The notes: a model not told the origin generated them from the sequence alone. A DNA stretch of 64,000 bases from DATFFO01 sp963772815 (GCA_963772815.1 CAVYYV010000003.1:310001-374000), one strand, 5' to 3'; numbered from the stretch's first letter, positions 26,099 to 35,113 are shown. Numbers and translations: made by a program.

Positions 26099-26980
26099 AT
26101 GGCGGCCCTTGAGTCTTTGAACCGCCAACTGCAGGTGGGCGAAGAGCTTCACTCTGTGGTGGGCACCATGAAGGGTCTGGCCGCGGTGTCCATTCACGAA
26201 TACGAGAAGGCCGTGGGCGCCCTCCGCGAGTACACGGCCACCATCGAGCTGGGCCTTCAGATCGTATTTCGGTCTGAACCGGGGTCCATTCCCCGGTCGA
26301 TCCCCAATGGCGGACGGGTAGCCCTCATCGTCATTGGCACCGACCAAGGATTGTGCGGACCGCTCAATCGGGAGATCGCTCGGAGCGCAGCCGACTGGCT
26401 GGAGGAACACGAAGTCGAACCCGATGGATGCATCGTGGTGGCCCTGGGCCGCCGGGCCGCCCGGGCGCTGACCATGGTGGGTCTACCTCCCTCGGTCGAG
26501 CTCGATCTGCCCGGGTCGGTTGAAGCCGTCGGGCCGGGAGTCGAAGACCTCGTGATCAGAATCGACGACTGGCGACGATCCGAGCAGGTGGGCCGGGTCA
26601 TGGTCTTCTTCCAACACCCTGTGCGCCGCACCCAACACGCACCCCGGCTGTTCCAAGTCATACCGACCGATATGTCGCGACTATGGGGAATCGCGGAGCG
26701 GACCTGGCCAACCCGTATGCTTCCGAGCTTCCCCCATCAGCGAGAGGACCTGTTGGCGGGCCTTCTCCGCCAGGACCTCTTTATCGCCCTCTATCGTGCC
26801 ATCGCCGAAGCCCGCGCTGCCGAGCACGGAGCCCGGCTCACGGCCATGCAAGCGGCAGAGCAGAACATCGAAGAACGCCTCGCCACCATCCGCAACCAAT
26901 ACCACCAGCTCCGCCAGGCCGAGATCACCGCACAGCTGATGGACGTCGTATCTGGGTTCGAGGCACTGGAAGAGGCGTAG
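26099..26980 (+). CDS. atpG: N-type ATPase gamma subunit
   Basis: This 293-residue protein has N- and C-terminal helices (ELHSVVGTMKGLAAVSIHEY; EERLATIRNQYHQLRQAEIT) that form the rotating coiled coil, and a central Rossmann-like domain (VALIVIGTDQGLCGPLNREI) that is clearly gamma. It is the last gene of the operon, which is the N-ATPase order. It is diverged from housekeeping gamma, as expected. Confidence 0.9.
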   Translation: MAALESLNRQLQVGEELHSVVGTMKGLAAVSIHEYEKAVGALREYTATIELGLQIVFRSEPGSIPRSIPNGGRVALIVIGTDQGLCGPLNREIARSAADWLEEHEVEPDGCIVVALGRRAARALTMVGLPPSVELDLPGSVEAVGPGVEDLVIRIDDWRRSEQVGRVMVFFQHPVRRTQHAPRLFQVIPTDMSRLWGIAERTWPTRMLPSFPHQREDLLAGLLRQDLFIALYRAIAEARAAEHGARLTAMQAAEQNIEERLATIRNQYHQLRQAEITAQLMDVVSGFEALEEA

Positions 26981-27016
26981 AGCGGCCCTCAGCGAGTCCC
27001 CCGGCGCGCCGGTAAG

Positions 27017-27304
27017 GTGCGGGTCACAATGCTGGAGGCGCAGGTTGCACCCGACCGGGCTGCCCTGATGGTGGAAAGTCTCGCCGCCGCCACCGAGAAG
27101 CTCCCACCAATGATCGTCGAGCCGTTTCTACTTCGTGAGGTGGGCAGCGACCAATGGAGGATCGTGACGGTGTGGGAGAGCCGGGAGGCCCTGGAGGAGT
27201 ACCGTCGGTCCGTGAGCACAGCGGAGGGAGTGACGGCGTTCCGCTCGGCGGGCGCTGAGCCCCGTCTGACCGTCTTCGAGGTCATACACCGCGCTGTCGG
27301 GTAG
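27017..27304 (+). CDS. ABM-domain (antibiotic biosynthesis monooxygenase-like) protein
   Basis: This 95-residue protein starts MRVTMLEAQVAPDRAALM. It has the dimeric alpha/beta ABM fold pattern: WRIVTVWESREALEEYRRS, then a terminal strand, RLTVFEVIHRAV. ABM proteins include monooxygenases, heme-degrading enzymes and many of unknown role. The GTG start is chosen to keep the first strand complete; ATG at 27029 is possible. Confidence 0.6.
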   Translation: MRVTMLEAQVAPDRAALMVESLAAATEKLPPMIVEPFLLREVGSDQWRIVTVWESREALEEYRRSVSTAEGVTAFRSAGAEPRLTVFEVIHRAVG

Positions 27305-27314
27305 CTTTGAACGG

Positions 27315-27512
27315 ATGGGTGACCAACTCAATCCGCGTCTAGTTCGTCCCAGGGAAGGTCGGATGATCGGCGGGGTAGCGGCCGGTCTGGCCGACCGGTT
27401 CGCGATCCAGCGCAGGACCATGAGGCTGCTCTTCATCCTCTCCCTGATCCTCCCGGGCCCGCAGATCCTGATCTACCTGGTTCTGTGGGTGATCATCCCC
27501 GAAGAGGAGTAA
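27315..27512 (+). CDS. PspC-domain membrane protein
   Basis: This 65-residue protein has the PspC layout: LVRPREGRMIGGVAAGLADRF, then RRTMRLLFILSLI and a second hydrophobic stretch IYLVLWVIIPEEE. PspC proteins sense envelope stress or regulate anti-sigma/phage-shock systems. It starts 11 bp after the ABM gene and may share its transcript. Confidence 0.85.
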   Translation: MGDQLNPRLVRPREGRMIGGVAAGLADRFAIQRRTMRLLFILSLILPGPQILIYLVLWVIIPEEE

Positions 27513-27682
27513 CCGGCTCGGTCAGCCTGCGATCGACTTCGAGGCACGGTGGCCGGGGGTAGCCCAAGACCGACGCCTGCTCTACCCGGTACGGGTCCCA
27601 TCCCCCCTTGACAAGCGCCCCTGATTCATGGGACGACCGGTTTCGCCGTCGGAACAGCATCTGAGTGGGTTGCGCTTATAGC

Positions 27683-27891
27683 TAGTGTCCTGAGTCGTGA
27701 GTTCGTGATCATTTCGCCGAGGCATCGGCGTTTCTGGCAAGAACGCACAACGAATGACCTGACTTCCCATGAGCCCGCCGTTATGGAAAGTCAGGTCAAG
27801 GCGCACCCGTAGGTGCGTCGAAACGGAGGACGCAGCCAGGGACGTCGACGGCCGGTGAGATTCTGTGCATCACTTTCGACTCAGGACACTA
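27683..27891. mobile_element. Miniature inverted-repeat element, IS630/mariner-type ends
   Basis: GTGTCCTGAGTCG at the left (from 27685) is matched by the inverted CGACTCAGGACAC at the right (ending 27889), each flanked by TA. The TA duplication is what IS630/Tc1-mariner transposases leave. The 205-bp element has no ORF. Inside, ACCTGACTT...AAGTCAGGT (about 27755-27796) and CGCACC...GGTGCG form further hairpins. It is a non-autonomous element (MITE) that would need a transposase encoded elsewhere. The rest of 27513-27957 shows no gene. Confidence 0.8.
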
Positions 27892-27957
27892 GTCCTTGGG
27901 TGCGAATCGGATCTGGGCCTGAGCGCCTGCAGGCTTAGTTGCCGATAACAATTACGT

Positions 27958-28176
27958 ATGCAGGAAATCGCGTCAGCGCGCCCGACGGGGAGCCGGATCC
28001 GGCGATGCGGACGCTGCCGGGCCGAAGCGAAGCTACGGACGCCGGATGGCTCCTTCTGTCCTCGCCATGCCTGGCAGATCTACCTAAACGAAGCAGACAC
28101 CACCCTTCCCGACTGGATCCCGTGGGTCATTCACCGCATCAAGAGCCCCACCGACGGGGTCGGCTCGGCCGGGTAA
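27958..28176 (+). CDS. Small Cys/His zinc-binding-type protein
   Basis: This 72-residue protein has the motif RRCGRCRAEAK...FCPRHAWQIY. CxxC and CxxxH are spaced like a small zinc knuckle. The N-terminus is basic. It starts just after the miniature element with a weak ribosome-binding site (CAGGA is within the gene). It may be a transcriptional or toxin-linked accessory protein. No family is recognised. Confidence 0.45.
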   Translation: MQEIASARPTGSRIRRCGRCRAEAKLRTPDGSFCPRHAWQIYLNEADTTLPDWIPWVIHRIKSPTDGVGSAG

Positions 28177-28226
28177 GCCCGGATCCCCGAGGGCTTCTCA
28201 AATCAACCAATCTCGTGCCATCTCGT

Positions 28227-28556
28227 CTACAACCGACAATCGACCACGACCGCCAACGCTGAACAGACCTCTCGCATGCGATCGTCACCCAATCTGCCCA
28301 AGCGCTCGGTCAGAGTCCCAACCGAAACACTCTCCACTGAGTCGAGATTGACAGCCGATCGAACAGGGATCGGATCGTCGCCGGGTTCCAGTTGCACCTC
28401 GCTCGCCAGCCCTCGAATCATCGTCGTGCATGGAGCGACCAGTGTCCTTCGAAGTCTCGGGATGGCCGCGTCCCGCGAGAGAACCACCACAGGGCGACGG
28501 GAGACCTCGGGAAGCTCACACCACCACACCTCTCCCCTGGCAGGCAGATCGTTCAC
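28227..28556 (-). CDS. MazF/PemK-family endoribonuclease toxin
   Basis: The 109-residue protein shows the MazF start PARGEVWWCELPEVSRRPVVVLSRD, APCTTMIRGLASEVQLEP and the NLDSVESVSVGTLTERLGRL segment. It is an mRNA-cleaving toxin of the SH3-like PemK fold. GTG start overlaps the antitoxin stop by 4 nt (GTGA), the normal antitoxin-first order. Cleavage sequence is unknown. Confidence 0.88.
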   Translation of the reverse strand: MNDLPARGEVWWCELPEVSRRPVVVLSRDAAIPRLRRTLVAPCTTMIRGLASEVQLEPGDDPIPVRSAVNLDSVESVSVGTLTERLGRLGDDRMREVCSALAVVVDCRL

Positions 28557-28789
28557 GACGAGGCTGCGACCTCGCGGAATGAGGCCAAGTCGCCCCATTC
28601 GTCCGACTCATCAAGGGGATGGTCGTCATAGGCGGCATACCCAGCGTCAATCTCGGCAGCTCGATGGCGGGCTAGCAGCGCATCGAGAGCTTCATCCAGA
28701 AGAGCCGCGTCATTCAGATCCGACCTCAAACGCCTCGCCTGCACGAGAAGCGACTCATCGACGGTCGTGCTGACCCGTATGCGTGCCAT
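28553..28789 (-). CDS. Ribbon-helix-helix antitoxin partner of MazF
   Basis: This 78-residue protein starts MARIRVSTTVDESLLVQARR (RHH DNA-binding strand and helix). An acidic C-terminal tail, DDHPLDESDEWGDLASFRE, is the sort that binds and neutralises a MazF toxin. The frame is open upstream, but the conserved RHH begins at 28789. It autoregulates the module by analogy with the family. Confidence 0.8.
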   Translation of the reverse strand: MARIRVSTTVDESLLVQARRLRSDLNDAALLDEALDALLARHRAAEIDAGYAAYDDHPLDESDEWGDLASFREVAASS

Positions 28790-29017
28790 GCCACAATTAT
28801 GCCACATCAAGCGCATGCCTGAAAGGGGTTCAGAAGAGGGAGGACTCACAACCCAAAGATGGCCGCACTCTGAGCTTGCGTGACCCGGTCGATTGTTGCC
28901 GCGTTCACTCGCATCGTGGGACGTTGAGAGACAGATCACGATCGAGTCCGAGTAGCCAAAGCCACGATTCCAGACGAACGTCTCCTGACTCTTCGTCATC
29001 CGGACTTCAATACGAAC
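28790..29017. other. Promoter-side spacer of the toxin-antitoxin pair
   Basis: About 230 bp with no convincing gene. It separates the divergent... same-strand membrane protein stop (29018) from the antitoxin start and should hold the toxin-antitoxin promoter on the minus strand's upstream side. No clear repeat was seen. Confidence 0.3.
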
Positions 29018-30286
29018 TCAAGACTTAGAACCCCAAGTGAGGTCGTGGACCCAGACGCCCACAATGGACGGACGCACGGCCTCACCCACCACGGCCGCCG
29101 CCACGGCGGTCAACTGCTCGATGTCCAGACCTTCCCGAACACGATCTCCGAACTGATCGACTACCCGTTGAGCGTCGTATTGGGATCGATAGAAGCGACG
29201 GTCCACCGCCGACAACACCCGTCTCCGCACCGGGTTGAACAGTGCCGCCACCGCCAGAGTCGATCCTGCCACGAACAGCGGAGGCTGCTCTCCCATCAGT
29301 CTGGCGGGCAGCCACACCGCACCCATCACGTAGACGAGCCCGAGGGTCAGGATCACCAGGGCGTAGCCCACTGTGCGGGAGATGATCCGGTCGATCTCGA
29401 ACAGCCGGTAGCGGAGGACGGCGATCGCGATCGAGCCCCACACACCGCTCAAAGTCACAGCCGAAGTCCAAGCGGCCAGGTCAGTTCCGATGAACGCCTG
29501 GTTGATGACAGTGAAAAGGAAACCGACGATGAAGAGGACCGCGGCGAAGCTGAACCACTTCAGCTGGGCGCGCTCGACTCCGCTCGATCGACGCCAGCGC
29601 AACACCACCGCGACCATCGCCGGGACGGCGAGAAGGTAGAGCCCTACGTAGAACACTTCGACAAGAGAGCCGCCGAGACCCGAAATACCCCACGGGTTGG
29701 TCACATACCGTAAACAGTCGTTGCCTGTGTCTGCCCACACCACGCACGTCTGACCGGAGAGCACCGTTCCGAACAGAGGAACCGCCATGAGGATCATGGC
29801 GGTTCGAGCCACCCACCGCGACCACCCGTTGATGGCGACACCGTCGGGGAACCAAATCGGCAACAGGACGAGGAGAGTGGTCTCGACACCACCGAACGCG
29901 GCCGTGCCACCCATCGAAGCGGTCATGGCCAACACTGGGTGGCCGTTTGCAACCCCCCAGTCCTGGACCAGGGCGTAGGCACCCAACAGTGAGAAGCTCA
30001 GAACCGATACCAGAACCACCAGGCCGATGTTGTTGTTCGGCACCCGGATGCATAGAAACAATCCCACACCCAGGCCCAGCAAGTCCGGGATCAACGACAT
30101 CGGCTGAGTGTTCACCGATGAGGTGAACCCGACGAAGATCAAGAACCCCGAGACTGTCAGGATGCCCAACGAGAGCGCCCCGCCGATCAGCGGCCGGATT
30201 CTCACGAGGGTCTCATCGAACCGAACCCACACAAACTCTGGATGGAGACGGCCCATCATGTCTTTGGACCCGAACGGCCATGCCAT
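29018..30286 (-). CDS. Multi-pass membrane protein resembling the sensor half of actinobacterial histidine kinases
   Basis: The protein has 422 residues. About nine hydrophobic helices fill residues 25-330, then a cytosolic tail carries RYRLFEIDRIISRTVGYALV and DRRFYRSQYDAQRVVDQFGDRV, common in actinobacterial membrane-sensor proteins before kinase or GAF domains. No kinase or output domain follows, so it is a truncated or stand-alone sensor. The start at 30286 is uncertain (ATGs also at 30259/30256). Confidence 0.6.
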   Translation of the reverse strand: MAWPFGSKDMMGRLHPEFVWVRFDETLVRIRPLIGGALSLGILTVSGFLIFVGFTSSVNTQPMSLIPDLLGLGVGLFLCIRVPNNNIGLVVLVSVLSFSLLGAYALVQDWGVANGHPVLAMTASMGGTAAFGGVETTLLVLLPIWFPDGVAINGWSRWVARTAMILMAVPLFGTVLSGQTCVVWADTGNDCLRYVTNPWGISGLGGSLVEVFYVGLYLLAVPAMVAVVLRWRRSSGVERAQLKWFSFAAVLFIVGFLFTVINQAFIGTDLAAWTSAVTLSGVWGSIAIAVLRYRLFEIDRIISRTVGYALVILTLGLVYVMGAVWLPARLMGEQPPLFVAGSTLAVAALFNPVRRRVLSAVDRRFYRSQYDAQRVVDQFGDRVREGLDIEQLTAVAAAVVGEAVRPSIVGVWVHDLTWGSKS

Positions 30287-30791
30287 GATCCTGCCAGTGA
30301 TTCGTTACGAAAGCGCAACGCCATGGCTACCTGCACCTCGTCACATCCCCGGACCGACTCCGCCAAGGCCATGTGCAGCCTCTCCTGGCCGAGAAGCTGC
30401 TCCGACCTCGTGACCACGCTCACGTAGTTCTCCCCAGTTCTGCTCACTGAGATTCCCCATCCTCTCAGAGGAGTTACCGCGCATCGGGTGGGCCCCTCTC
30501 CAGACTCGCTGTCGGCAATGACAAGCGATACCCGGAGAGGAGCCACTCCTGATGTTGACACAGGAGCAAGACGTGGAGATTCATTCGTCGAGGAAGCAGG
30601 GGTGGTTGATCTCGGCTATTTCCCGGCACACGGGCCGGTGGGGGGAGTCCTCGTTCCGAGTTGACCTGCCCCGTGGAAGGTTCAGATCGCCCCCAGGGTG
30701 GGTTCACCACCCGCGAGAACTCCGAACATGGTTAGGGCCACAACCACGATGGCCAGAACCACGATGGTTGCAACGATCCAAAGGGCAGCCT
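30287..30791. other. Intergenic stretch without supported gene
   Basis: Frames on both strands (for example the minus frame 30259-30561) have no ribosome-binding site and no family resemblance, and they overlap the neighbouring start. I see no tRNA, repeat or strong hairpin. Promoters for the membrane protein gene at 30286 should lie here. Confidence 0.35.
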
Positions 30792-31016
30792 TCACGGTGC
30801 CTCGTCAATCTCGTTGGCACTCTCAGTCGCCTTCTTGGCCAGTAGCAGGACGTTCTTGCCGATCCAGTCCAACTGCTTCGAGGTCTGGTCGGCCATCCAT
30901 GCCGTCCAGTGCCAGATCCTCAGCACAGCAATGATCAGTGCAACGCTGACGGCAAGGCTGCCCAGAACGATCACCGATGACACGGCCTCCAGGCCCGAAC
31001 TCGTTTGAGCGATCAT
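30792..31016 (-). CDS. Small single-span membrane protein
   Basis: This 74-residue protein starts MIAQTSSGLEAVSSVIVLG, with one membrane helix at residues 13-36. It is followed by an amphipathic tail rich in Trp and Lys (LRIWHWTAWMADQTSKQLDW). GAGGAAT precedes the ATG. The function is unknown. Confidence 0.5.
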   Translation of the reverse strand: MIAQTSSGLEAVSSVIVLGSLAVSVALIIAVLRIWHWTAWMADQTSKQLDWIGKNVLLLAKKATESANEIDEAP

Positions 31017-31371
31017 GATTCCTCGCTCTTCTCTCTCACTCTGTTACCTGCGATGTATTGAAGAGAAGGGGCCGCGATCTGGCTGATCGGTGAAGGAATA
31101 GGTGGCCACTAACCGCCCACCTATCAAGGGGACGCTCTACGGACCGGCCAAACGCCAACCCCGTAGCGTCGAACACACTCGTCCCATCCGTCACCACCAC
31201 CACATCTCCATGCACGAGAGCATTGGTGTCGGGGTCCTGAGTCTGGAACACGTCCCCGTGCTGATCCCAGCGTGCCACCACGGCTCCCTTCCACGCGGCG
31301 CTCTGAACCGCACCTTCCGACCGTCCCGCACCCGTCAACTACCGACCGACGTTGGGATTCCGGCGGTTGGC

Positions 31372-31415
31372 TGGTCCCGTTCCGCGGTGACCGGGCATCG
31401 GGGGTTATGAGAGGG
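31372..31415 (+). repeat. 44-bp direct repeat, copy 1
   Basis: TGGTCCCGTTCCGCG...CGGGGGTTATGAGAGGG is repeated at 31586-31629 with about four mismatches, 214 bp downstream. Both sit between the small membrane protein gene and the stop of the large regulator. It could come from a duplication of a short regulatory segment. Confidence 0.6.
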
Positions 31416-31585
31416 GGTGGGGGGTCTTTCTCTTCCCCTACCCCTTCGCCGGGGGTCCGGCCATCCCCGTCTCACTTGTCCGCGCGGTACTCAGTCCGAT
31501 TCGCGCGCCCCTCTGATCCTCAACCTTCCGACCAGCCCGGTTCACACTCCAGCACCGACGGCCATTGCGATCCGGTCGTCTCGAT

Positions 31586-31629
31586 GGTCCCGTTCCGCGC
31601 TGATCGGGCTCCGGGGGTTATGAGAGGGA
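31586..31629 (+). repeat. 44-bp direct repeat, copy 2
   Basis: This is the second copy of the segment at 31372-31415 (same TGGTCCCGTTCCGCG start and GGGGGTTATGAGAGGG end). It stops about 12 bp before the regulator gene's stop codon, so it may affect 3'-end formation of that gene. Confidence 0.6.
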
Positions 31630-31640
31630 AGGAGGTCTGA

Positions 31641-34490
31641 CTAGGCAGTGGGGGGACCGACCCCGCCCGGGCTCGCCACCTGCTCCATCCATTCCAGCAC
31701 CCGCCACCGGTCTGCGGCCGCCCCCTCGCTCCGCAGCGCATCCAGCTCCGAGTCCGCCAAGCCCGTCTCGGTCGACTCCCGGCAGTGATCGAGATCCCCG
31801 GTCTCCTCGTCGGGATGGGTGTCGCTGTGGCCGAGCAGACGGGCGGCGGTGGTGAGGGCACCATCGGCCACGGCGAGCCGGCACGCAAGAGACGGCAATG
31901 TGGAGCGGACGTCGCGCTCGAACTCGATCAGTCTCTCCACCGCGATTGCCAGCCATTTCCTCGCCTCCTCCAGCTCGCCGGAGTCGAGCTGAGCCCGGAT
32001 CAGGCGAGCCGCCGACCATGTGGCACAGGGCAGGTCCCCGAGCTCGGCCAGCATCCGTGAGGCCCGACCCAGGTCGTCGATGCCGTCCCCGGCTCCTCGA
32101 TCCTGGGTCTCGACACCGAGATAGAACAGGGAATGCCCCAACCCGTGACGGAAATCCAGCTCCTCCAACAGCTCGACACTGCGATGTAGCTGGTTCAGCA
32201 CCCAGTCGTCGTGTTCGGGCACCGAAGCCGCCAGAGACGTGATGCTGGCGGCCAGATTGCGGTCTCCCAAGGCCAGCGCCCGGGCCACGAGCGAGTCGAT
32301 GTGTTGGGTGATGTCGTCGCTCGGTCCTCGCCCGGCGAAGAGGGTCGTGAAGTCGAGGAAGACGTTGTCCCACTCCCGGTCGAACAACGGCGGTTCCGGA
32401 TGCTCCTTGACGAGGCGGACACCTTCGCCAAGCCAATCCCGTTCGTCCACCCTGTCCGGATCGAGAAGCCGGGCCGTCAGTCCCCGAGTTGTGGTGAGCC
32501 AGCCCACCAGACTGTCCTCGCCGGAGCCGAGCGCCCTTGCCAGGCCCCTCTCCGCATGGTCGATCCCTTTAGGATCGGTGAGGAACGTGGCCAGCATCGC
32601 CGCCTCCCACCAGGCCCGAGCCGCCCCCGCGTCGGATGCATCGGCTCCGACCGCTCCCAGGGCAGACAGCAACAACTCACGTCCTTCCACCAGCAGGCTG
32701 GATTGGTTGAAGAACCAGGTCAGGTCGAAGCAGGTGGTGAGGAGCTGGTTGCCTTGGCCTTTGTCTTCGAGGGTTGCCACTGCCAGCCGTATGTTGTCCC
32801 ATTCGGTGAGCAAGTCGTCGTTGGCCTGACGCTGATCGGGGCCTCGTAGCCGTGGGGACACCTCGGCAACGTAGGTGGCATAGTGACCCGCATGGGCGAA
32901 GTAGATGGCGTCGGCCTCGCCCGAGTTCGCCAGACGCTCCTGGCCGTACTGGCGGATTGGCTCCAGCATCCGGAACCTGGTCCCGCCCTCCCTGTGGGCG
33001 GCGACCAGCAGGGACTTGTCGACCAGCTGGTCGATGTGGTCCAAGATCTGCCAGTCCTCGATGGCCTGATCGGCTGCCACGTCTTCAGCCGCATCCAGGC
33101 CGAACCCGCCTGCGAACACCGAAAGCCGACGGAAGACGGCGGCGGATTCCTCGTCGAGGAGCTCATAGGACCAGTCGATCGCAGTCTGCAACGTGCGCTG
33201 GCGAGGCACGGCCGTCTTGGAGCCCCCGGTGAGTATCCGGAAGGATCGCTCCAGTCGGTCGGCCAGCTCGGCGACCGAGAGGCTGCGGAGACGGGCGGCG
33301 GCCAGTTCGATGCCCAGAGGGATCCCATCCAGGCGGCGACAGATCCGCACCACTGCCTCCATCTCGGTAGGGGAGACCTCGTTGCCCTTCTGACATGCCC
33401 TGTCCACGAACAGCTGCACCGCATCGGAATCTCCGGCTGCGGCCGGATCCCGGGGGAGTCCTAGAGAAGGCACCCGGTAGATGGATTCACCCGGCACGCC
33501 GAGTGACTCGCGAGAGGTCGCCAGAACGGTGAGGCCCGAACTGGACGCCAACAGTTCGGAGACGAGGGTGCCGGCGGCCTCCAACAGATGCTCACAATTG
33601 TCCAGCACCATCAACATGGTGCGAGAGGCCAGGTGTGCCTTCAGCACCCGGATCAGATCTACTCCCTCACCGGCCCTCAGCCCCCACAGATCCGCTACCT
33701 CGCCCGCCACCAGGGCTGCATCGGAGATCGGGGCCAGCTCGACCATCCACACCCCGTCCGGGTACCCGTCCTGGGCCCGGGTAGCCGCCTCAATCGACAG
33801 CCGAGTCTTGCCGGTGCCGCCCACCCCGGTCAGCGTCACCAGGCGGGACTTCTCCAACAGGTCGGCGATCGCCTCCAACTCGCTCTCACGTCCCACGAAC
33901 GAGGTGAGCTGGGCGGGGAGGTGGTTTCTTTCGGCGTCGGCAGTCCGAATCGGCTCGGTCACCTGGGGGAGAGCGGGATGGGTGAGCTCGAAGAGATGCT
34001 CGGGACGGTCCAGGTCCTTGAGGGCGTGGATGTCGCGGTCGACCAGGGAGTAGGAGGCGCCCACCACACCTGCCACCAACTGGGCTGTTGCCCCCGAGAC
34101 GAGGACCTGACCACCATTGGCGGCGCTCATGATGCGGGCGGCCCGGTTCACTTCGGGGCCGAAGTAGTTGCCGGCCCGTTCCTGGGACGACCCGGTGTGG
34201 ATGCCCATCCGCACCTTGATCTCCGGGCCGGACCAAGTCTCACCGTCGAGGGCCAACTGGACCTGCACGGCGGCGTCAAGGGCGGCGGCGGCGGTGGGAA
34301 AGGAAGCACCGAAGGAGTCCCCGGCGGTGGAGAAGACGTAGCCGCCATGGTCGGCGATGGCCTTCTTCAAGATCCGGTCGTGGGTGGCCAGGCTGGTCGC
34401 CATCCCCTGGCGGTCGGAGTCCCAAAGACGGGTAGAGCCGGCTACGTCAGTGAAGAAGAAGGTGACTGTGCCTGTCGGCCTCGATTCCAC
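31641..34490 (-). CDS. Class III adenylate/guanylate cyclase fused to AAA-type STAND ATPase and TPR-like tail
   Basis: The protein has about 949 residues. Residues 1-165 form the cyclase domain: GTVTFFFTDVAGSTRLWD and STAGDSFGASF give the two metal Asp, and EVNRAARIMSAANGGQVLVS the Asn/Arg pair. Residues 195-560 are an NB-ARC/STAND ATPase (FVGRESELEAI, P-loop GVGGTGKTRLS, VLDNCEHLLEAA). The remainder is helical TPR-like repeat. Such proteins are frequent in Actinobacteria as signal-sensing regulators. The start is taken at a GTG before ESRPTGTV. Ligand and downstream target are unknown. Confidence 0.85.
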   Translation of the reverse strand: MESRPTGTVTFFFTDVAGSTRLWDSDRQGMATSLATHDRILKKAIADHGGYVFSTAGDSFGASFPTAAAALDAAVQVQLALDGETWSGPEIKVRMGIHTGSSQERAGNYFGPEVNRAARIMSAANGGQVLVSGATAQLVAGVVGASYSLVDRDIHALKDLDRPEHLFELTHPALPQVTEPIRTADAERNHLPAQLTSFVGRESELEAIADLLEKSRLVTLTGVGGTGKTRLSIEAATRAQDGYPDGVWMVELAPISDAALVAGEVADLWGLRAGEGVDLIRVLKAHLASRTMLMVLDNCEHLLEAAGTLVSELLASSSGLTVLATSRESLGVPGESIYRVPSLGLPRDPAAAGDSDAVQLFVDRACQKGNEVSPTEMEAVVRICRRLDGIPLGIELAAARLRSLSVAELADRLERSFRILTGGSKTAVPRQRTLQTAIDWSYELLDEESAAVFRRLSVFAGGFGLDAAEDVAADQAIEDWQILDHIDQLVDKSLLVAAHREGGTRFRMLEPIRQYGQERLANSGEADAIYFAHAGHYATYVAEVSPRLRGPDQRQANDDLLTEWDNIRLAVATLEDKGQGNQLLTTCFDLTWFFNQSSLLVEGRELLLSALGAVGADASDAGAARAWWEAAMLATFLTDPKGIDHAERGLARALGSGEDSLVGWLTTTRGLTARLLDPDRVDERDWLGEGVRLVKEHPEPPLFDREWDNVFLDFTTLFAGRGPSDDITQHIDSLVARALALGDRNLAASITSLAASVPEHDDWVLNQLHRSVELLEELDFRHGLGHSLFYLGVETQDRGAGDGIDDLGRASRMLAELGDLPCATWSAARLIRAQLDSGELEEARKWLAIAVERLIEFERDVRSTLPSLACRLAVADGALTTAARLLGHSDTHPDEETGDLDHCRESTETGLADSELDALRSEGAAADRWRVLEWMEQVASPGGVGPPTA

Positions 34491-34741
34491 GGCCGGGAGC
34501 CTACATAGCCCTGTGGTGGAGTGCCCCGGCCGGTCACGAATCAGGCGACTGTGGTCGAGAAATGGCCGGGCTTCACATCGCTGTGGAAGTACGAGAGCGG
34601 ACGTGGTGTCGATTGGGTCGGCCACATCGACGGTTGATCCCGGTCACTATCGCCCGGATATGACCTCCACCAGTAAGGCCGGGTGACCCAGAGGAGGTTG
34701 GAGGAATCCGGCCAGGTGGTCGGCTCAGGTCTCCGGCGGCT

Positions 34742-35113
34742 TCAGACTTGCGCCTCCAGCATCCCAACATCGATGGGAACCATGAGCGACTCGACGGTGG
34801 GCATTCCTTCCAGGAAGTTCCGTGCCTCCTCCGTCGTCAACCCGACGGCGACGAGTTGCGTCTGGACCTCCCCGGCCCGGCGGTCGATCTCGTACTTCGC
34901 CTGCTCGGCCTGAGCGGCGATGGCAGCCTGTGCCCGCTTCCTCAACTCGGTCCTGCGCTGGTTGTCGGCGTTCTCGCCCCGGGACCACCAACTCAGGTTC
35001 AGGTGTGGCCGGAACTCCTCACGAACGCCCATCTCCCGACAGATGGCGGCGATCTTCTCGTCGGCCTCCCGGACCAGCTCAGACCGGTGACGGGCATCGA
35101 CCAACTCCGCCAC
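34742..35113 (-). CDS. Hypothetical helical protein
   Basis: This 123-residue protein starts (GTG) AELVDARHRSELVREADEKI, with a long amphipathic helix and a KRAQAAIAAQAEQAKYEID stretch. The composition is like that of phage- or plasmid-borne small proteins of unknown role. It sits directly before the left end of the IS110 element. No family is recognised. Confidence 0.5.
   Translation of the reverse strand: MAELVDARHRSELVREADEKIAAICREMGVREEFRPHLNLSWWSRGENADNQRRTELRKRAQAAIAAQAEQAKYEIDRRAGEVQTQLVAVGLTTEEARNFLEGMPTVESLMVPIDVGMLEAQV

Larger units (their letters stand above)
31017..31640. other. Low-information intergenic region with a duplicated 44-bp segment
   Basis: No gene is supported. A minus-strand frame at 31036-31338 (WDQHGDVFQTQDPDTNALVH) could be a decayed coding region, but it has no start signal. 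The region holds the two copies of a 44-bp direct repeat described separately, and GC-skewed G/C runs around 31411-31460. Confidence 0.35.

Noticed and set aside
30259..30561. Small minus-strand frame upstream of the membrane sensor gene
   Set aside because: No ribosome-binding site, no homology pattern, and it overlaps the probable promoter of the neighbour.
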